Shown: positions 8,357 through 16,160 of the stretch, piece after piece
Layout of the letters: each line of letters begins with the position of its first letter
Position numbering within the stretch: position 1 is the stretch's first letter
Source: an uncultured Planktomarina sp.
GTDB lineage: Bacteria; Pseudomonadota; Alphaproteobacteria; Rhodobacterales; Rhodobacteraceae
DNA length: 64,000 bases
Direction: 5' to 3'
Assembly (NCBI GenBank): GCA_905182455.1
Contig: CAJJBJ010000002.1
Location: forward strand, 682,001-746,000
Notes under the pieces: model-generated
Told to the model about the DNA's origin: nothing
Database searches by the model: none
What the model saw: only the letters and a program-made list of their open reading frames with translations
Position numbers and translations under genes: made by a program

Positions 8357-9355
8357 CTATCGGTCCAGCACAAGGGTCTTGCCCTCGAAACGTGACACAC
8401 ATGGCATAATTTTAGTACCTGAAGCATGTTCGTAGTCTTCAAGCCAATGATCGCGGTGAATGAATGTACCATCGCTTTCCAACACATCTGTCTCGCATTG
8501 CCCACACGCGCCGCCCCGGCACAAGTAGGGCGGTTCCACACCCAGCCGTTCAATCGCTTCCAAAAGGCTTTCATGCGCGCCAACCTCCACCGCCAGGCCA
8601 GACTTTGCCAAGCGCACCGCAAAAGGTTTGCCGGGTTTAGGTGCGAGGAATTCTTCGTGATGTACATGGGCCTTGGGCCAACCAGCAGCGGCGGCTGTTT
8701 TGCGCACCCAGTCAATCATCCCTTTCGGGCCACAGACATAAAGATGCGTGCCAATCGGCTGACCATCCAATAAGGTATGCAGATCGATGAACTGCTTTTG
8801 ATCATCATAATAAACGTTCGCCGAATGCGGATGTTTGGATGTAAGCTCATCGACATAACTGCCCAGTTCAGGGCTACGGCAACTGTAGTGCAGCTCCCAT
8901 TTGCCGTTGGCAGCGTTCAGCTGTTTGATCTGCGCCATAAAGGGCGTAATGCCGATACCGCCAGCGATGAACAGATGCTTACGGGCCCGGAGATCGAGCG
9001 AAAACAGATTAACCGGATAGCTGAGAGTCATGGTATCACCCACCTGCACTTTTTGGTGCAAAAACAGCGACCCACCCCGCCCGTGATCATCACGGCGCAC
9101 CGAAATCGCATAGGTGTCACGCTCTGCCGGGTCTGACATCAAAGAATATGGGTTCATACGTTTGAGATCGCCGTCTTGCATCTCAATCATAGTATGCGCC
9201 CCACCAGAGAAGGTTGGAAAAATCGTGCCATCGGTGCGTTTGAACTCAAACCGTGTCACCAAGTCATTCAGCGGAACGATATTACTGACAATGACTTTGA
9301 TTTTTTCCGCACCCATGATTTTCGGCGCGGTTGAATTTGGGGCTGGCGCGCTCAT
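8357..9355 (-). CDS. dmmB: Dimethylamine monooxygenase reductase subunit (FNR type with 2Fe-2S)
   Basis: 332 residues of the phthalate dioxygenase reductase/VanB type: an N-terminal flavin-binding barrel, an NAD-binding domain (LFIAGGIGITPFMAQIK, then YVCGPKGMIDWV), and a C-terminal plant-type 2Fe-2S ferredoxin with ligands C279, C284, C287 and C319 (CRGGACGQC). It passes electrons from NAD(P)H to the heme subunit. The open frame extends upstream to 9481, but the ATG at 9355 overlaps the dmmA stop (ATGA) and has AGGAG 9 bases before it, so that start is chosen. Confidence 0.88.
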   Translation of the reverse strand: MSAPAPNSTAPKIMGAEKIKVIVSNIVPLNDLVTRFEFKRTDGTIFPTFSGGAHTMIEMQDGDLKRMNPYSLMSDPAERDTYAISVRRDDHGRGGSLFLHQKVQVGDTMTLSYPVNLFSLDLRARKHLFIAGGIGITPFMAQIKQLNAANGKWELHYSCRSPELGSYVDELTSKHPHSANVYYDDQKQFIDLHTLLDGQPIGTHLYVCGPKGMIDWVRKTAAAAGWPKAHVHHEEFLAPKPGKPFAVRLAKSGLAVEVGAHESLLEAIERLGVEPPYLCRGGACGQCETDVLESDGTFIHRDHWLEDYEHASGTKIMPCVSRFEGKTLVLDR

Positions 9356-9954
9356 GAGTAAATCTCCTGAGAGGGGGGGACATTGCCCGGATCTTCTGCA
9401 TCGATACAAACGCCCTGAAAGGCTGCAATTCTGCGGGAGTAATGATCGCGAACGAATAGGTTGAGCCCACAATGGCTGCACTCAAACGGGTCAAGGATCA
9501 CATCCTCGGTGATGCCTTTGCAATGTACGCATTGCATGCGCCGGGCCAAAGATCCGCGGTGTTCAGTCTGAATGGCTGTGTAATCATAGCCCGCTTGCAT
9601 CGCCGCGTTCTGCGCCTGTCCCATCAGCCCCTCGGTTCCGGTCAGGTAAATCTGGAGCCCCATGGCCGCATCAGACAGCACCCGTTGGATCCGAGACAGA
9701 GCCGCCGCATAGCTGGGCCCTTCATAATATTGTGCAGGGCTGAGCGCTTGAAGTTTGGGGCCAAAATCTGTTCCCTTGGGAATAAATATCACATGTGTCT
9801 TCGCCATCAGCTCAGGCACTTGCAAGGCCAAACCCAAAATAGCCTCTGCGCCTTGTGCATCAGCAATCATCAAATGCGCCTTACCCGGACGCGCTTCTAA
9901 CCTGCCATAAACAGGCCGACTGCGAATGCTTTCAGGGAAATGAAATGTCGACAT
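9352..9954 (-). CDS. dmmA: Dimethylamine monooxygenase small subunit with zinc ribbon
   Basis: 200 residues of the DmmA family. The N-terminal two thirds look like a Rossmann-like domain without a clear nucleotide motif. The C terminus has a zinc-ribbon-like pattern, CVHC at 142-145 and CSHC at 159-162, and ends about 38 residues later. The ATG at 9954 is preferred to an in-frame TTG at 9972 because GGGAGA lies 9 bases before it and would otherwise be coding. It lies 75 bases after dmmD, with a strong stem-loop between them, and is coupled to dmmB. The family is established as part of dimethylamine monooxygenase; its exact job is less clear. Confidence 0.82.
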   Translation of the reverse strand: MSTFHFPESIRSRPVYGRLEARPGKAHLMIADAQGAEAILGLALQVPELMAKTHVIFIPKGTDFGPKLQALSPAQYYEGPSYAAALSRIQRVLSDAAMGLQIYLTGTEGLMGQAQNAAMQAGYDYTAIQTEHRGSLARRMQCVHCKGITEDVILDPFECSHCGLNLFVRDHYSRRIAAFQGVCIDAEDPGNVPPSQEIYS

Positions 9955-9987
9955 CTGAATAAAATCTCCCAACTTCCAAATAGCGTA

Positions 9988-10018
9988 AGGCGCGCTTGTA
10001 CACTATACAAGCGCGCCT
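9988..10018 (-). other. Perfect 13-bp stem-loop between dmmD and dmmA
   Basis: AGGCGCGCTTGTA (9988-10000) and TACAAGCGCGCCT (10006-10018) are exact inverted repeats around the 5-base loop CACTA. On the transcribed strand it follows the dmmD stop by 11 bases and has no U tract after it. It could stabilise the dmmD 3' end, attenuate dmmABC, or be a processing site. Confidence 0.75.
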
Positions 10019-10029
10019 CATTTAGAAGA

Positions 10030-11175
10030 TCAACCCTTTGCAGTGCGGATCGATTTATCTTCGTCGTAAAATGGCATTTCAGAGGCCACACAAGCGATCT
10101 CAGTGCCATCTGCATTGCGAACGGTCAAAGAGGTGCCGGCGACTGCGCAAGCAACAGGCATTCGAGCGATGCCAACATTGTGTTTATTGACATCGGAATA
10201 CATTCCATAAGTCACAACTCCAACACTTTGCCCGTTTTGCAACAGATCAGCGCCCTCATCGGCTGGTGTTATGCCGTCCAATTTCACGCCATAGATTTTG
10301 AAGCGCTCTTTATCTTTGGCAGCATAATGGTTTTCTGCACCGATAAAGCCAGTTTTGCCCGGAGACACTGTGAATTCGAGACCCAGCTCCCACAGAGTAT
10401 CGCCGCAAGTTTCATCTTCAAACGGATGGGTTTCAGAATTATCACCCGGATAAAATAGTAAATAGCTTTCTGTCCGCAGCAGATCCAAAGTTGAGAACTG
10501 AACCGGACGAATGCCCATGTCAGCACCTTCAGAGAGGATCGAATCCCAAAGATGCACGGCATCTTTACGACCACAGAAAATCTCGTAGCCACGTTCACCA
10601 GTGTAGCCTGTACGTGAAATCATCACAGCGCGGCCAAACAACTTTGTTTGCATCAATCCAAAGTAGGCCAGGTCACGGATGCCTGGCACATGTTTGGCCA
10701 AGAAATCCACAGCAACAGGGCCCTGCAACGACATGTCGTGCATATCGTCATCAAAGATCACTTCACAATTTTTTGAAGCTGCAACAGCTGACAGCTGCTC
10801 CATGCCAGTGCCCGTACCATGCACAACCAGCCAGCTGTTAACTGCCAAGCGATAGATCACGCAGTCATCAATAAACTTACCTTGGTCGTTCAACATACAG
10901 GCGTAAACAGAGCGGCCCGGCATAATTTTCTCGACATTGCGAGTGGTTACCCGATCTATTACATAAGCGGCATCCGCACCAACCACGTGACATTTCTTCA
11001 AACCAGATACATCCATCAAGCCCGCTTTGGTGCGAATTGCTTCGTAATCAGCTTTTGCACGCTCAGGTGTGTCGTCATAGAACCAGGCGGTCCCCATGCC
11101 GTTCCAGTCCTCCAACTCACCGCCGATTTCAGCATGCCGATGGGCCAGCGCTGAGTTTCTCCACATAATAGCCAT
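10030..11175 (-). CDS. dmmD: DmmD, GcvT-like aminomethyltransferase-family protein of the dimethylamine cluster
   Basis: 381 residues with a GcvT folate-binding fold throughout: GLMDVSGLKKCHVVGADAAY, the ISRTGYTGERGYEIF segment and the C-terminal barrel. It resembles glycine-cleavage T protein and the C-terminal halves of Tdm and MgdC. A role in taking formaldehyde from dimethylamine onto tetrahydrofolate is inferred. The ATG at 11175 has AGGAGAGG 7 bases upstream. It is the first gene of the minus-strand dmmDABC set. The upstream region holds a dyad and the terminator of the preceding small gene, so it probably has its own promoter. Confidence 0.85.
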   Translation of the reverse strand: MAIMWRNSALAHRHAEIGGELEDWNGMGTAWFYDDTPERAKADYEAIRTKAGLMDVSGLKKCHVVGADAAYVIDRVTTRNVEKIMPGRSVYACMLNDQGKFIDDCVIYRLAVNSWLVVHGTGTGMEQLSAVAASKNCEVIFDDDMHDMSLQGPVAVDFLAKHVPGIRDLAYFGLMQTKLFGRAVMISRTGYTGERGYEIFCGRKDAVHLWDSILSEGADMGIRPVQFSTLDLLRTESYLLFYPGDNSETHPFEDETCGDTLWELGLEFTVSPGKTGFIGAENHYAAKDKERFKIYGVKLDGITPADEGADLLQNGQSVGVVTYGMYSDVNKHNVGIARMPVACAVAGTSLTVRNADGTEIACVASEMPFYDEDKSIRTAKG

Positions 11176-11256
11176 TCTGGCCTCTCCTAGATCAAATTTT
11201 ATATAAATTTACTCAGCCGTATTATAACACAGAAATCAATACTAAGGGGCAATTTT

Positions 11257-11274
11257 ATTTCCTGTGAGGGAAAT
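11257..11274. promoter_or_regulatory. Dyad ATTTCC-N6-GGAAAT upstream of dmmD
   Basis: An exact 6-bp inverted repeat with a 6-base centre (TGTGAG), 82 bases upstream of the dmmD start. It lies in an AT-rich stretch that suits a promoter. It could be an operator for the XRE-cupin or GlxA-type regulator; chance occurrence is also possible. Confidence 0.3.
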
Positions 11275-11312
11275 TACACGAAGTCACGATGAAATCATTT
11301 GCACGCAAGGCA

Positions 11313-11345
11313 CAAAAAAAGGGGCCACACTTAAGCAGCCCCTGA
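11313..11345 (-). terminator. Rho-independent terminator after the 56-residue membrane protein gene
   Basis: On the minus strand AGGGGC and GCCCCT pair around a 12-base loop and are followed by seven T. It ends the amt plus small-gene transcript and isolates it from dmmDABC. Confidence 0.85.
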
Positions 11346-11366
11346 CTGTACAACTAAAATTTTAGT

Positions 11367-11537
11367 CTATTTTTCAGCTTTTGCGTATTGCTCATGCTCT
11401 GAGCGGTTGCCCGCGACCAAAACCCAAACACAAATCACCGCAGCAACCGCTGTGAAGATCCCAGGCCACGCCGTATTGGCCAACATGAACATTGGTCCAT
11501 CAACCGCCGCCCAATCTGCTTTATCATATGGAAACAT
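11367..11537 (-). CDS. Small single-span membrane protein, 56 residues, downstream of amt
   Basis: An ATG at 11537 opens 56 codons ending with TAG at 11367. CAAGGAGAAATAAG gives a good ribosome site 7-8 bases upstream. The product begins MFPYDKADWAAVDGPMFM, has one hydrophobic helix at about 25-43 (GIFTAVAAVICVWVLVAG) and ends in a charged tail. It begins 21 bases after the amt stop and is followed by a strong terminator, so it shares the amt transcript. I do not recognise a named family. An accessory or regulatory partner of the ammonium transporter is possible but not shown. Confidence 0.75.
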   Translation of the reverse strand: MFPYDKADWAAVDGPMFMLANTAWPGIFTAVAAVICVWVLVAGNRSEHEQYAKAEK

Positions 11538-11558
11538 CTTATTTCTCCTTGATGTTGA

Positions 11559-12947
11559 TTAGCTGGATGCGGGGCCAGAAGGTACGATACCTTCAGGATA
11601 GCCCTGCGCAGGAACTTTAACCGTATCGAGACCGGCTTCTTCTGCAGCTGCAGGAACCCGCAACATGCCCAATTTCTTAAGAATATAGGCACAGACATAG
11701 CCCGGCACAAATCCCACCAAGAAAAACACAACCGCTCCTACGATTTGACCATAAAGAGTGATGACCGGTGCATTTTCAATCGCCAAGGCCGGAAAGCCCC
11801 AACCAAAGACACCTAGCATAATCACCCCATAAAGGCCGATTGTACCGTGCACAGTCACCGCGCCCACCGCATCATCGATGCCGCGACTTTCAAGCCAAGT
11901 GGCTGCGGGTTTCAGGATCATACCAGCCGAAACCGCGATGATGAACGCCAGAGCTGGATAGTAGATATCTAAACCAGACGCGGTCGAGATAATACCAGCA
12001 AGCGCGCCAGACATCATCCAGAACGGATCTTTGGTCCAAATCCATGACCCAATGATCCCACCTGCAATTGCCATCAAGATATTGAAGGCCAGCGAAGATA
12101 GAGTGATCGGAGTGCCATAGATTGTGGCTTGTTTGTCGGCGAACCAAGAGAAGGCCTCACCAGGAACAATTACACAGGCCATCAAGAAGCCCCAGAACCC
12201 TACGATAATCAGCATCAAGCCAACCACAGTCAAAGGCATGTTATGACCTGCAATGTGATTTGCTGTGCCATCAGCGTTGAATTTGCCGATCCGTGGACCC
12301 AAATGCATCAGCACACCCAGCGCAAAGAAACCAGCAACCGCGTGGACAAGCCCTGCCGCACCGAAATCATGCACGCCCCATTGGGTGACGAGCCAACCAT
12401 CAGCATGCCAACCCCAAGCCGCTGCAACAACCCAAGCGAATGAGCCAAGCACGATTGCAAGGATGATAAAGCCTACGGTTTGAATGCGCTCAATCACAGC
12501 ACCAGACATGATTGACGCTGTGGTGGCTGCGAACATGGCAAAGGCGCCAAAGAAGACACCAGAGGCTTGGTCGGTAATATTTGGCCCCATATAGGCTGTT
12601 GATTCGCCCCAACCCAATGCGATGGAATTGGCATAATCCCAGCCAGAAATTCCCATCGGCCCTTCACTCAAGGTCAGACCTGTTGGGAAACCCCAATAGA
12701 CCCACCAGCCAAAAAAGTAGAATGTTGGGATCATAAAAGCGAAGGCCAGAATGTTTTTCACACCAGATGACAAAACGTTTTTTGCCCGCGAAGCGCCCAT
12801 TTCATAGGCCAAAAAGCCGGCATGGATGATAATCATCAATGGGATGGTTAAATAATAGTAGGCTTCAGCGAAGTTGGTGTTTGTGACACCAGCACTTACT
12901 TGCAACGCCGTTACCTGTGCGGTTAGCTCTGCTAATTGTTGTTCCAC
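11559..12947 (-). CDS. amt: Ammonium transporter, Amt family
   Basis: 462 residues with about 11 membrane helices and typical Amt segments such as MIIIHAGFLAYEMGASRAKNV (family-type first helix), WHADGWLV with the pore region, DFGAAGLVHAVAGFFAL and the twin-His region AVTVHGTIGLYG. The start is a GTG at 12947 with GGGAGGT 4-5 bases upstream; the N terminus is hydrophilic (about 28 residues) before the first helix. It is divergent from mgsA. It would import or recapture ammonium, and some Amt proteins carry methylammonium, which fits the island. The C-terminal tail is short and does not tell how it is regulated. Confidence 0.92.
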   Translation of the reverse strand: MEQQLAELTAQVTALQVSAGVTNTNFAEAYYYLTIPLMIIIHAGFLAYEMGASRAKNVLSSGVKNILAFAFMIPTFYFFGWWVYWGFPTGLTLSEGPMGISGWDYANSIALGWGESTAYMGPNITDQASGVFFGAFAMFAATTASIMSGAVIERIQTVGFIILAIVLGSFAWVVAAAWGWHADGWLVTQWGVHDFGAAGLVHAVAGFFALGVLMHLGPRIGKFNADGTANHIAGHNMPLTVVGLMLIIVGFWGFLMACVIVPGEAFSWFADKQATIYGTPITLSSLAFNILMAIAGGIIGSWIWTKDPFWMMSGALAGIISTASGLDIYYPALAFIIAVSAGMILKPAATWLESRGIDDAVGAVTVHGTIGLYGVIMLGVFGWGFPALAIENAPVITLYGQIVGAVVFFLVGFVPGYVCAYILKKLGMLRVPAAAEEAGLDTVKVPAQGYPEGIVPSGPASS

Positions 12948-13163
12948 GTTTACCTCCCGTGTTTAGTTACATTTACGTCTTCTTATTACTTGAGCGGGGA
13001 CGTTAGTCAGTCATGAAACATGAATTGTCTGATGTGGGAAGACTTTTTTGCCGGAGATGAAAAAAAGTTTCCTCATGGTTGAGCCGTGCAATGTTTGATG
13101 CTAGCGTTAGCTCAAATCAATTTTGGGCACAGCTCGAAACATTAATCGTGAAAGGAATGCCGC

Positions 13164-14060
13164 ATGTGCGGGATCGTTGGTCTTTTCCTGAAAGACAAAT
13201 CCATGGAGGCCCAACTCGGGGCCATGTTAACAGATATGCTGATCACGATGACAGATCGTGGGCCGGACAGCGCGGGAATCGCAATATACAGTCAAGATAC
13301 AGTAAATATTGGCAAAATGACCGTGCAGTCCGATACGCCCGATGTGGATTTTGACAAACTCACAGGCGACTTGAAAAAGCGCATAAAGGGTGACGTTGAT
13401 ATACGGGTTCAAAGCACCCATGCGGTGCTGGAACTGCGCGCGGATCAGGTCGTAGTGGCACGCGAAGCCCTTAAAGAGATTCGCCCCAACATCCGCATCA
13501 TGAGCACCGGTGATAGCCTAGAGATATACAAGGAAGTAGGTTTACCAAAGGACGTAGCTTCACGTTTTGATATTGCGAAAATGTCCGGCAGCCATGGAAT
13601 TGGCCACACGCGCATGGCAACCGAATCAGCCGTAACAACCATGGGCGCGCATCCGTTCAACACCGGAAGCGATCAATGTCTTGTGCACAACGGTTCTTTG
13701 TCCAATCATAACTCCCTACGCCGCAAATTGCGCCGCGATGGTGTTCATATTGAAACCGAAAACGACACAGAAGTGGGCGCGGCCTATCTCACATGGAAAA
13801 TGCAGAACGGCAGCACCCTGGGTGAAGCACTCGAAAGCAGCCTTGAAGATTTGGATGGGTTTTTCACATTCGTAGTTGGGACCAAAGATGGGTTTGGCGT
13901 CGTGCGTGACCCAATTGCTTGCAAACCTGCTGTGATGGCCGAAACCGATCAATATGTGGCATTTGGCAGCGAATACCGTGCCTTGGTCAACCTGCCGGGT
14001 ATCCAAAACGCGCGCGTTTGGGAACCTGAGCCCGCAACCGTTTACTTCTGGAAACACTGA
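13164..14060 (+). CDS. mgsA: N-methylglutamate synthase subunit A (glutamine amidotransferase, GlxB-like)
   Basis: 298 residues, class II glutamine amidotransferase fold. The start MCGIVGLF places the nucleophile Cys2 at the N terminus after Met removal, and HTRMATESAVTTMGAHPF plus VHNGSLSNH are the expected glutamine-site motifs. It is the first gene of mgsABC, divergent from amt across 216 bases. In the pathway it handles the glutamyl side while MgsC transfers it to methylamine. GlxB of a glutamate-synthase-like complex is the same family; the assignment to N-methylglutamate synthase comes from the neighbouring gmaS and mgd genes. Confidence 0.9.
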   Translation: MCGIVGLFLKDKSMEAQLGAMLTDMLITMTDRGPDSAGIAIYSQDTVNIGKMTVQSDTPDVDFDKLTGDLKKRIKGDVDIRVQSTHAVLELRADQVVVAREALKEIRPNIRIMSTGDSLEIYKEVGLPKDVASRFDIAKMSGSHGIGHTRMATESAVTTMGAHPFNTGSDQCLVHNGSLSNHNSLRRKLRRDGVHIETENDTEVGAAYLTWKMQNGSTLGEALESSLEDLDGFFTFVVGTKDGFGVVRDPIACKPAVMAETDQYVAFGSEYRALVNLPGIQNARVWEPEPATVYFWKH

Positions 14061-14061
14061 T

Positions 14062-14739
14062 ATGCAGACATATGACTTATCCACGGGCAGCCTGCGTGAA
14101 CTCAACGCAACCCTGCACGCTCAAAATGAAACCACCAATCAAACCGCGTGGGAAATTATGAATCCCCGCGGCGCGCATGCTATTGCTTGCGGATTGGATT
14201 CTCCTATTGAAGTCACCGTGCGCGGATCAACAGGCTATTACTCAGCCGGTATGAACCAACAAGCCACGGTCAACATCAAAGGTAGCGCCGGTCCCGGTGT
14301 CGCTGAAAATATGATGTCAGGCAAAGTTGTGATTGATGGCGACGCCAGCCAGTATGCCGGCGCCACAGGTCACGGCGGCCTTTTGGTTATCAAAGGCAAC
14401 GCCTCGTCGCGCTGCGGAATTTCCATGAAGGGCATCAATATCGTGGTGCACGGCAGCATTGGCCATATGTCCGCCTTTATGGCCCAATCTGGCAATCTTG
14501 TGGTCTGCGGAGATGCGGGCGAGGCATTAGGCGACAGCTGCTATGAAGCGCGGTTGTTTGTGCGGGGCACGGTGAAATCACTAGGTGCCGATTGCGAAGA
14601 GAAAGAGATGCGGCCAGAGCATTTGGAGATCCTACGCACTCTGCTGGCCGAAGGGGAATGCAACGCCAGACCCGAAGAGTTCAAGCGCTATGGTTCAGCG
14701 CGCACACTCTATAATTTCAACATTGACAACGCGTATTAA
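14062..14739 (+). CDS. mgsB: N-methylglutamate synthase subunit B (GlxC-like, GXGXG repeat protein)
   Basis: 225 residues with the right-handed beta-helix of the glutamate synthase C-terminal GXGXG domain: repeated glycine turns such as GSTGYYSAGMN, GSAGPGVAENM, GHGGLLVIKG and GSIGHMSAF. An upstream in-frame ATG at 13954 lies inside mgsA; the ATG at 14062, one base after the mgsA stop, is chosen. It is the structural and channel subunit between MgsA and MgsC. Confidence 0.9.
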   Translation: MQTYDLSTGSLRELNATLHAQNETTNQTAWEIMNPRGAHAIACGLDSPIEVTVRGSTGYYSAGMNQQATVNIKGSAGPGVAENMMSGKVVIDGDASQYAGATGHGGLLVIKGNASSRCGISMKGINIVVHGSIGHMSAFMAQSGNLVVCGDAGEALGDSCYEARLFVRGTVKSLGADCEEKEMRPEHLEILRTLLAEGECNARPEEFKRYGSARTLYNFNIDNAY

Positions 14740-14750
14740 GGGTCCAAGAC

Positions 14751-16091
14751 ATGAGCAATGATGATCGCGGCATCCCGCGCACCACTCCCCGGCAATCAGC
14801 CACCTTCACGCAAGATGTGAACAGCGAGATCAGACGCGCGGCGGCCACCGGAATTTATGACATTCGCGGCGGCGGCGCCAAGCGCAAGCTGCCCACATTC
14901 GACGACCTACTTTTTTTGGGTGCCTCCATTTCGCGTTACCCTTTGGAAGGCTATCGCGAGAAATGTGACACCAACGTCACCATCGGCGGGCTACATGCCT
15001 CCAACCCCATCCACCTCGACATCCCCATCACGATTGCGGGCATGTCCTTCGGCGCCCTCTCTGGACCGGCGAAAGAGGCTTTGGGACGCGGCGCCTCCGC
15101 TGCTGGCACATCGACAACCACAGGTGACGGTGGCATGACCCCCGAAGAGCGTGGCCATTCATCAAAACTGGTCTACCAATATCTACCATCACGCTATGGC
15201 ATGAACCCCGATGACCTGCGTAAAGCTGATGCGATTGAGATTGTTGTGGGTCAAGGCGCCAAACCTGGCGGCGGCGGCATGTTGTTGGGCCAAAAAATCA
15301 GTGACCGTGTGGCCAATATGCGCAACCTGCCCAAGGGCATCGATCAACGCTCCGCGTGCCGTCACCCAGATTGGACCGGCCCCGATGATCTTGAAATCAA
15401 GATCCTAGAACTGCGCGAAATCACCGGTTGGAGAGTGCCAATCTATGTGAAAATTGCAGGCGCACGCCCCTACTATGATACGACTTTGGCTGTGAAAGCC
15501 GGGGCGGATGCGATTGTGTTGGATGGCATGCAGGGCGGCACAGCTGCCACGCAGGACGTCTTCATCGAGCACGTGGGCCAGCCCACTTTGGCAATCATCC
15601 GCCCTGCGGTGAAAGCGCTTCAGGATCTGGGCATGCACCGCAAGGTACAGCTGATCCTCTCAGGCGGCATTCGCTCTGGCGCAGATGTGGCCAAAGCTAT
15701 GGCCTTAGGCGCGGATGCGGTGGCCATTGGCACGGCGGCCTTGATTGCCCTTGGCGATAATGATCCCAAATGGGAGGCCGAATACAACAAATTGGGCACA
15801 ACAGCCGGAGCATATGACGACTGGCACGAAGGTCAAGACCCTGCCGGCATCACCACTCAAGATCCAGAACTGATGAAGCGGTTCGACCCAATTGAAGGCG
15901 GCCGACGTTTACGCAATTACCTCAAAGTGATGACTTTGGAAGCGCAAACCATTGCACGGGCCTGTGGTAAAAACCACCTGCACAATTTGGAGCCAGAAGA
16001 TCTAGTAGCTCTAACGATGGAAGCCGCCGCAATGGCGCAGGTTCCATTGGCAGGCACCGATTGGTGGCCAGGAAAATCAGGATCATTTTAA
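14751..16091 (+). CDS. mgsC: N-methylglutamate synthase subunit C (FMN glutamate-synthase-like)
   Basis: 446 residues of the FMN-binding glutamate synthase central domain. Key segments are ITIAGMSFGALSGPAKEALG, GDGGMTPEER, GQGAKPGGGGMLLG, VLDGMQGGTAATQ and LSGGIRSGADVAKAMALGAD (phosphate-binding barrel end). It should catalyse the transfer step giving N-methylglutamate from gamma-glutamylmethylamide or methylamine and glutamate. It starts 11 bases after mgsB; a GC-rich stem-loop and then gmaS follow. The FMN need links it to the nearby ribH. Confidence 0.9.
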   Translation: MSNDDRGIPRTTPRQSATFTQDVNSEIRRAAATGIYDIRGGGAKRKLPTFDDLLFLGASISRYPLEGYREKCDTNVTIGGLHASNPIHLDIPITIAGMSFGALSGPAKEALGRGASAAGTSTTTGDGGMTPEERGHSSKLVYQYLPSRYGMNPDDLRKADAIEIVVGQGAKPGGGGMLLGQKISDRVANMRNLPKGIDQRSACRHPDWTGPDDLEIKILELREITGWRVPIYVKIAGARPYYDTTLAVKAGADAIVLDGMQGGTAATQDVFIEHVGQPTLAIIRPAVKALQDLGMHRKVQLILSGGIRSGADVAKAMALGADAVAIGTAALIALGDNDPKWEAEYNKLGTTAGAYDDWHEGQDPAGITTQDPELMKRFDPIEGGRRLRNYLKVMTLEAQTIARACGKNHLHNLEPEDLVALTMEAAAMAQVPLAGTDWWPGKSGSF

Positions 16092-16096
16092 CATTG

Positions 16097-16126
16097 AGGG
16101 CGCGGCGGGAAATCTCGACGCGCCCT
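16097..16126 (+). other. 8-bp stem-loop between mgsC and gmaS
   Basis: AGGGCGCG (16097-16104) and CGCGCCCT (16119-16126) pair around a 14-base loop, 5 bases after the mgsC stop. No T run follows, so it is more likely an mRNA 3'-end or processing element than a terminator. Confidence 0.6.
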
Positions 16127-16160
16127 GAGAAATTGAAACGACCAATAGGGAACCAAGACC

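Noticed and set aside
13120-13163. A possible sigma-54 promoter (TTGGGCAC) before mgsA
   Set aside because: The GC at -12 with the required spacing is missing.
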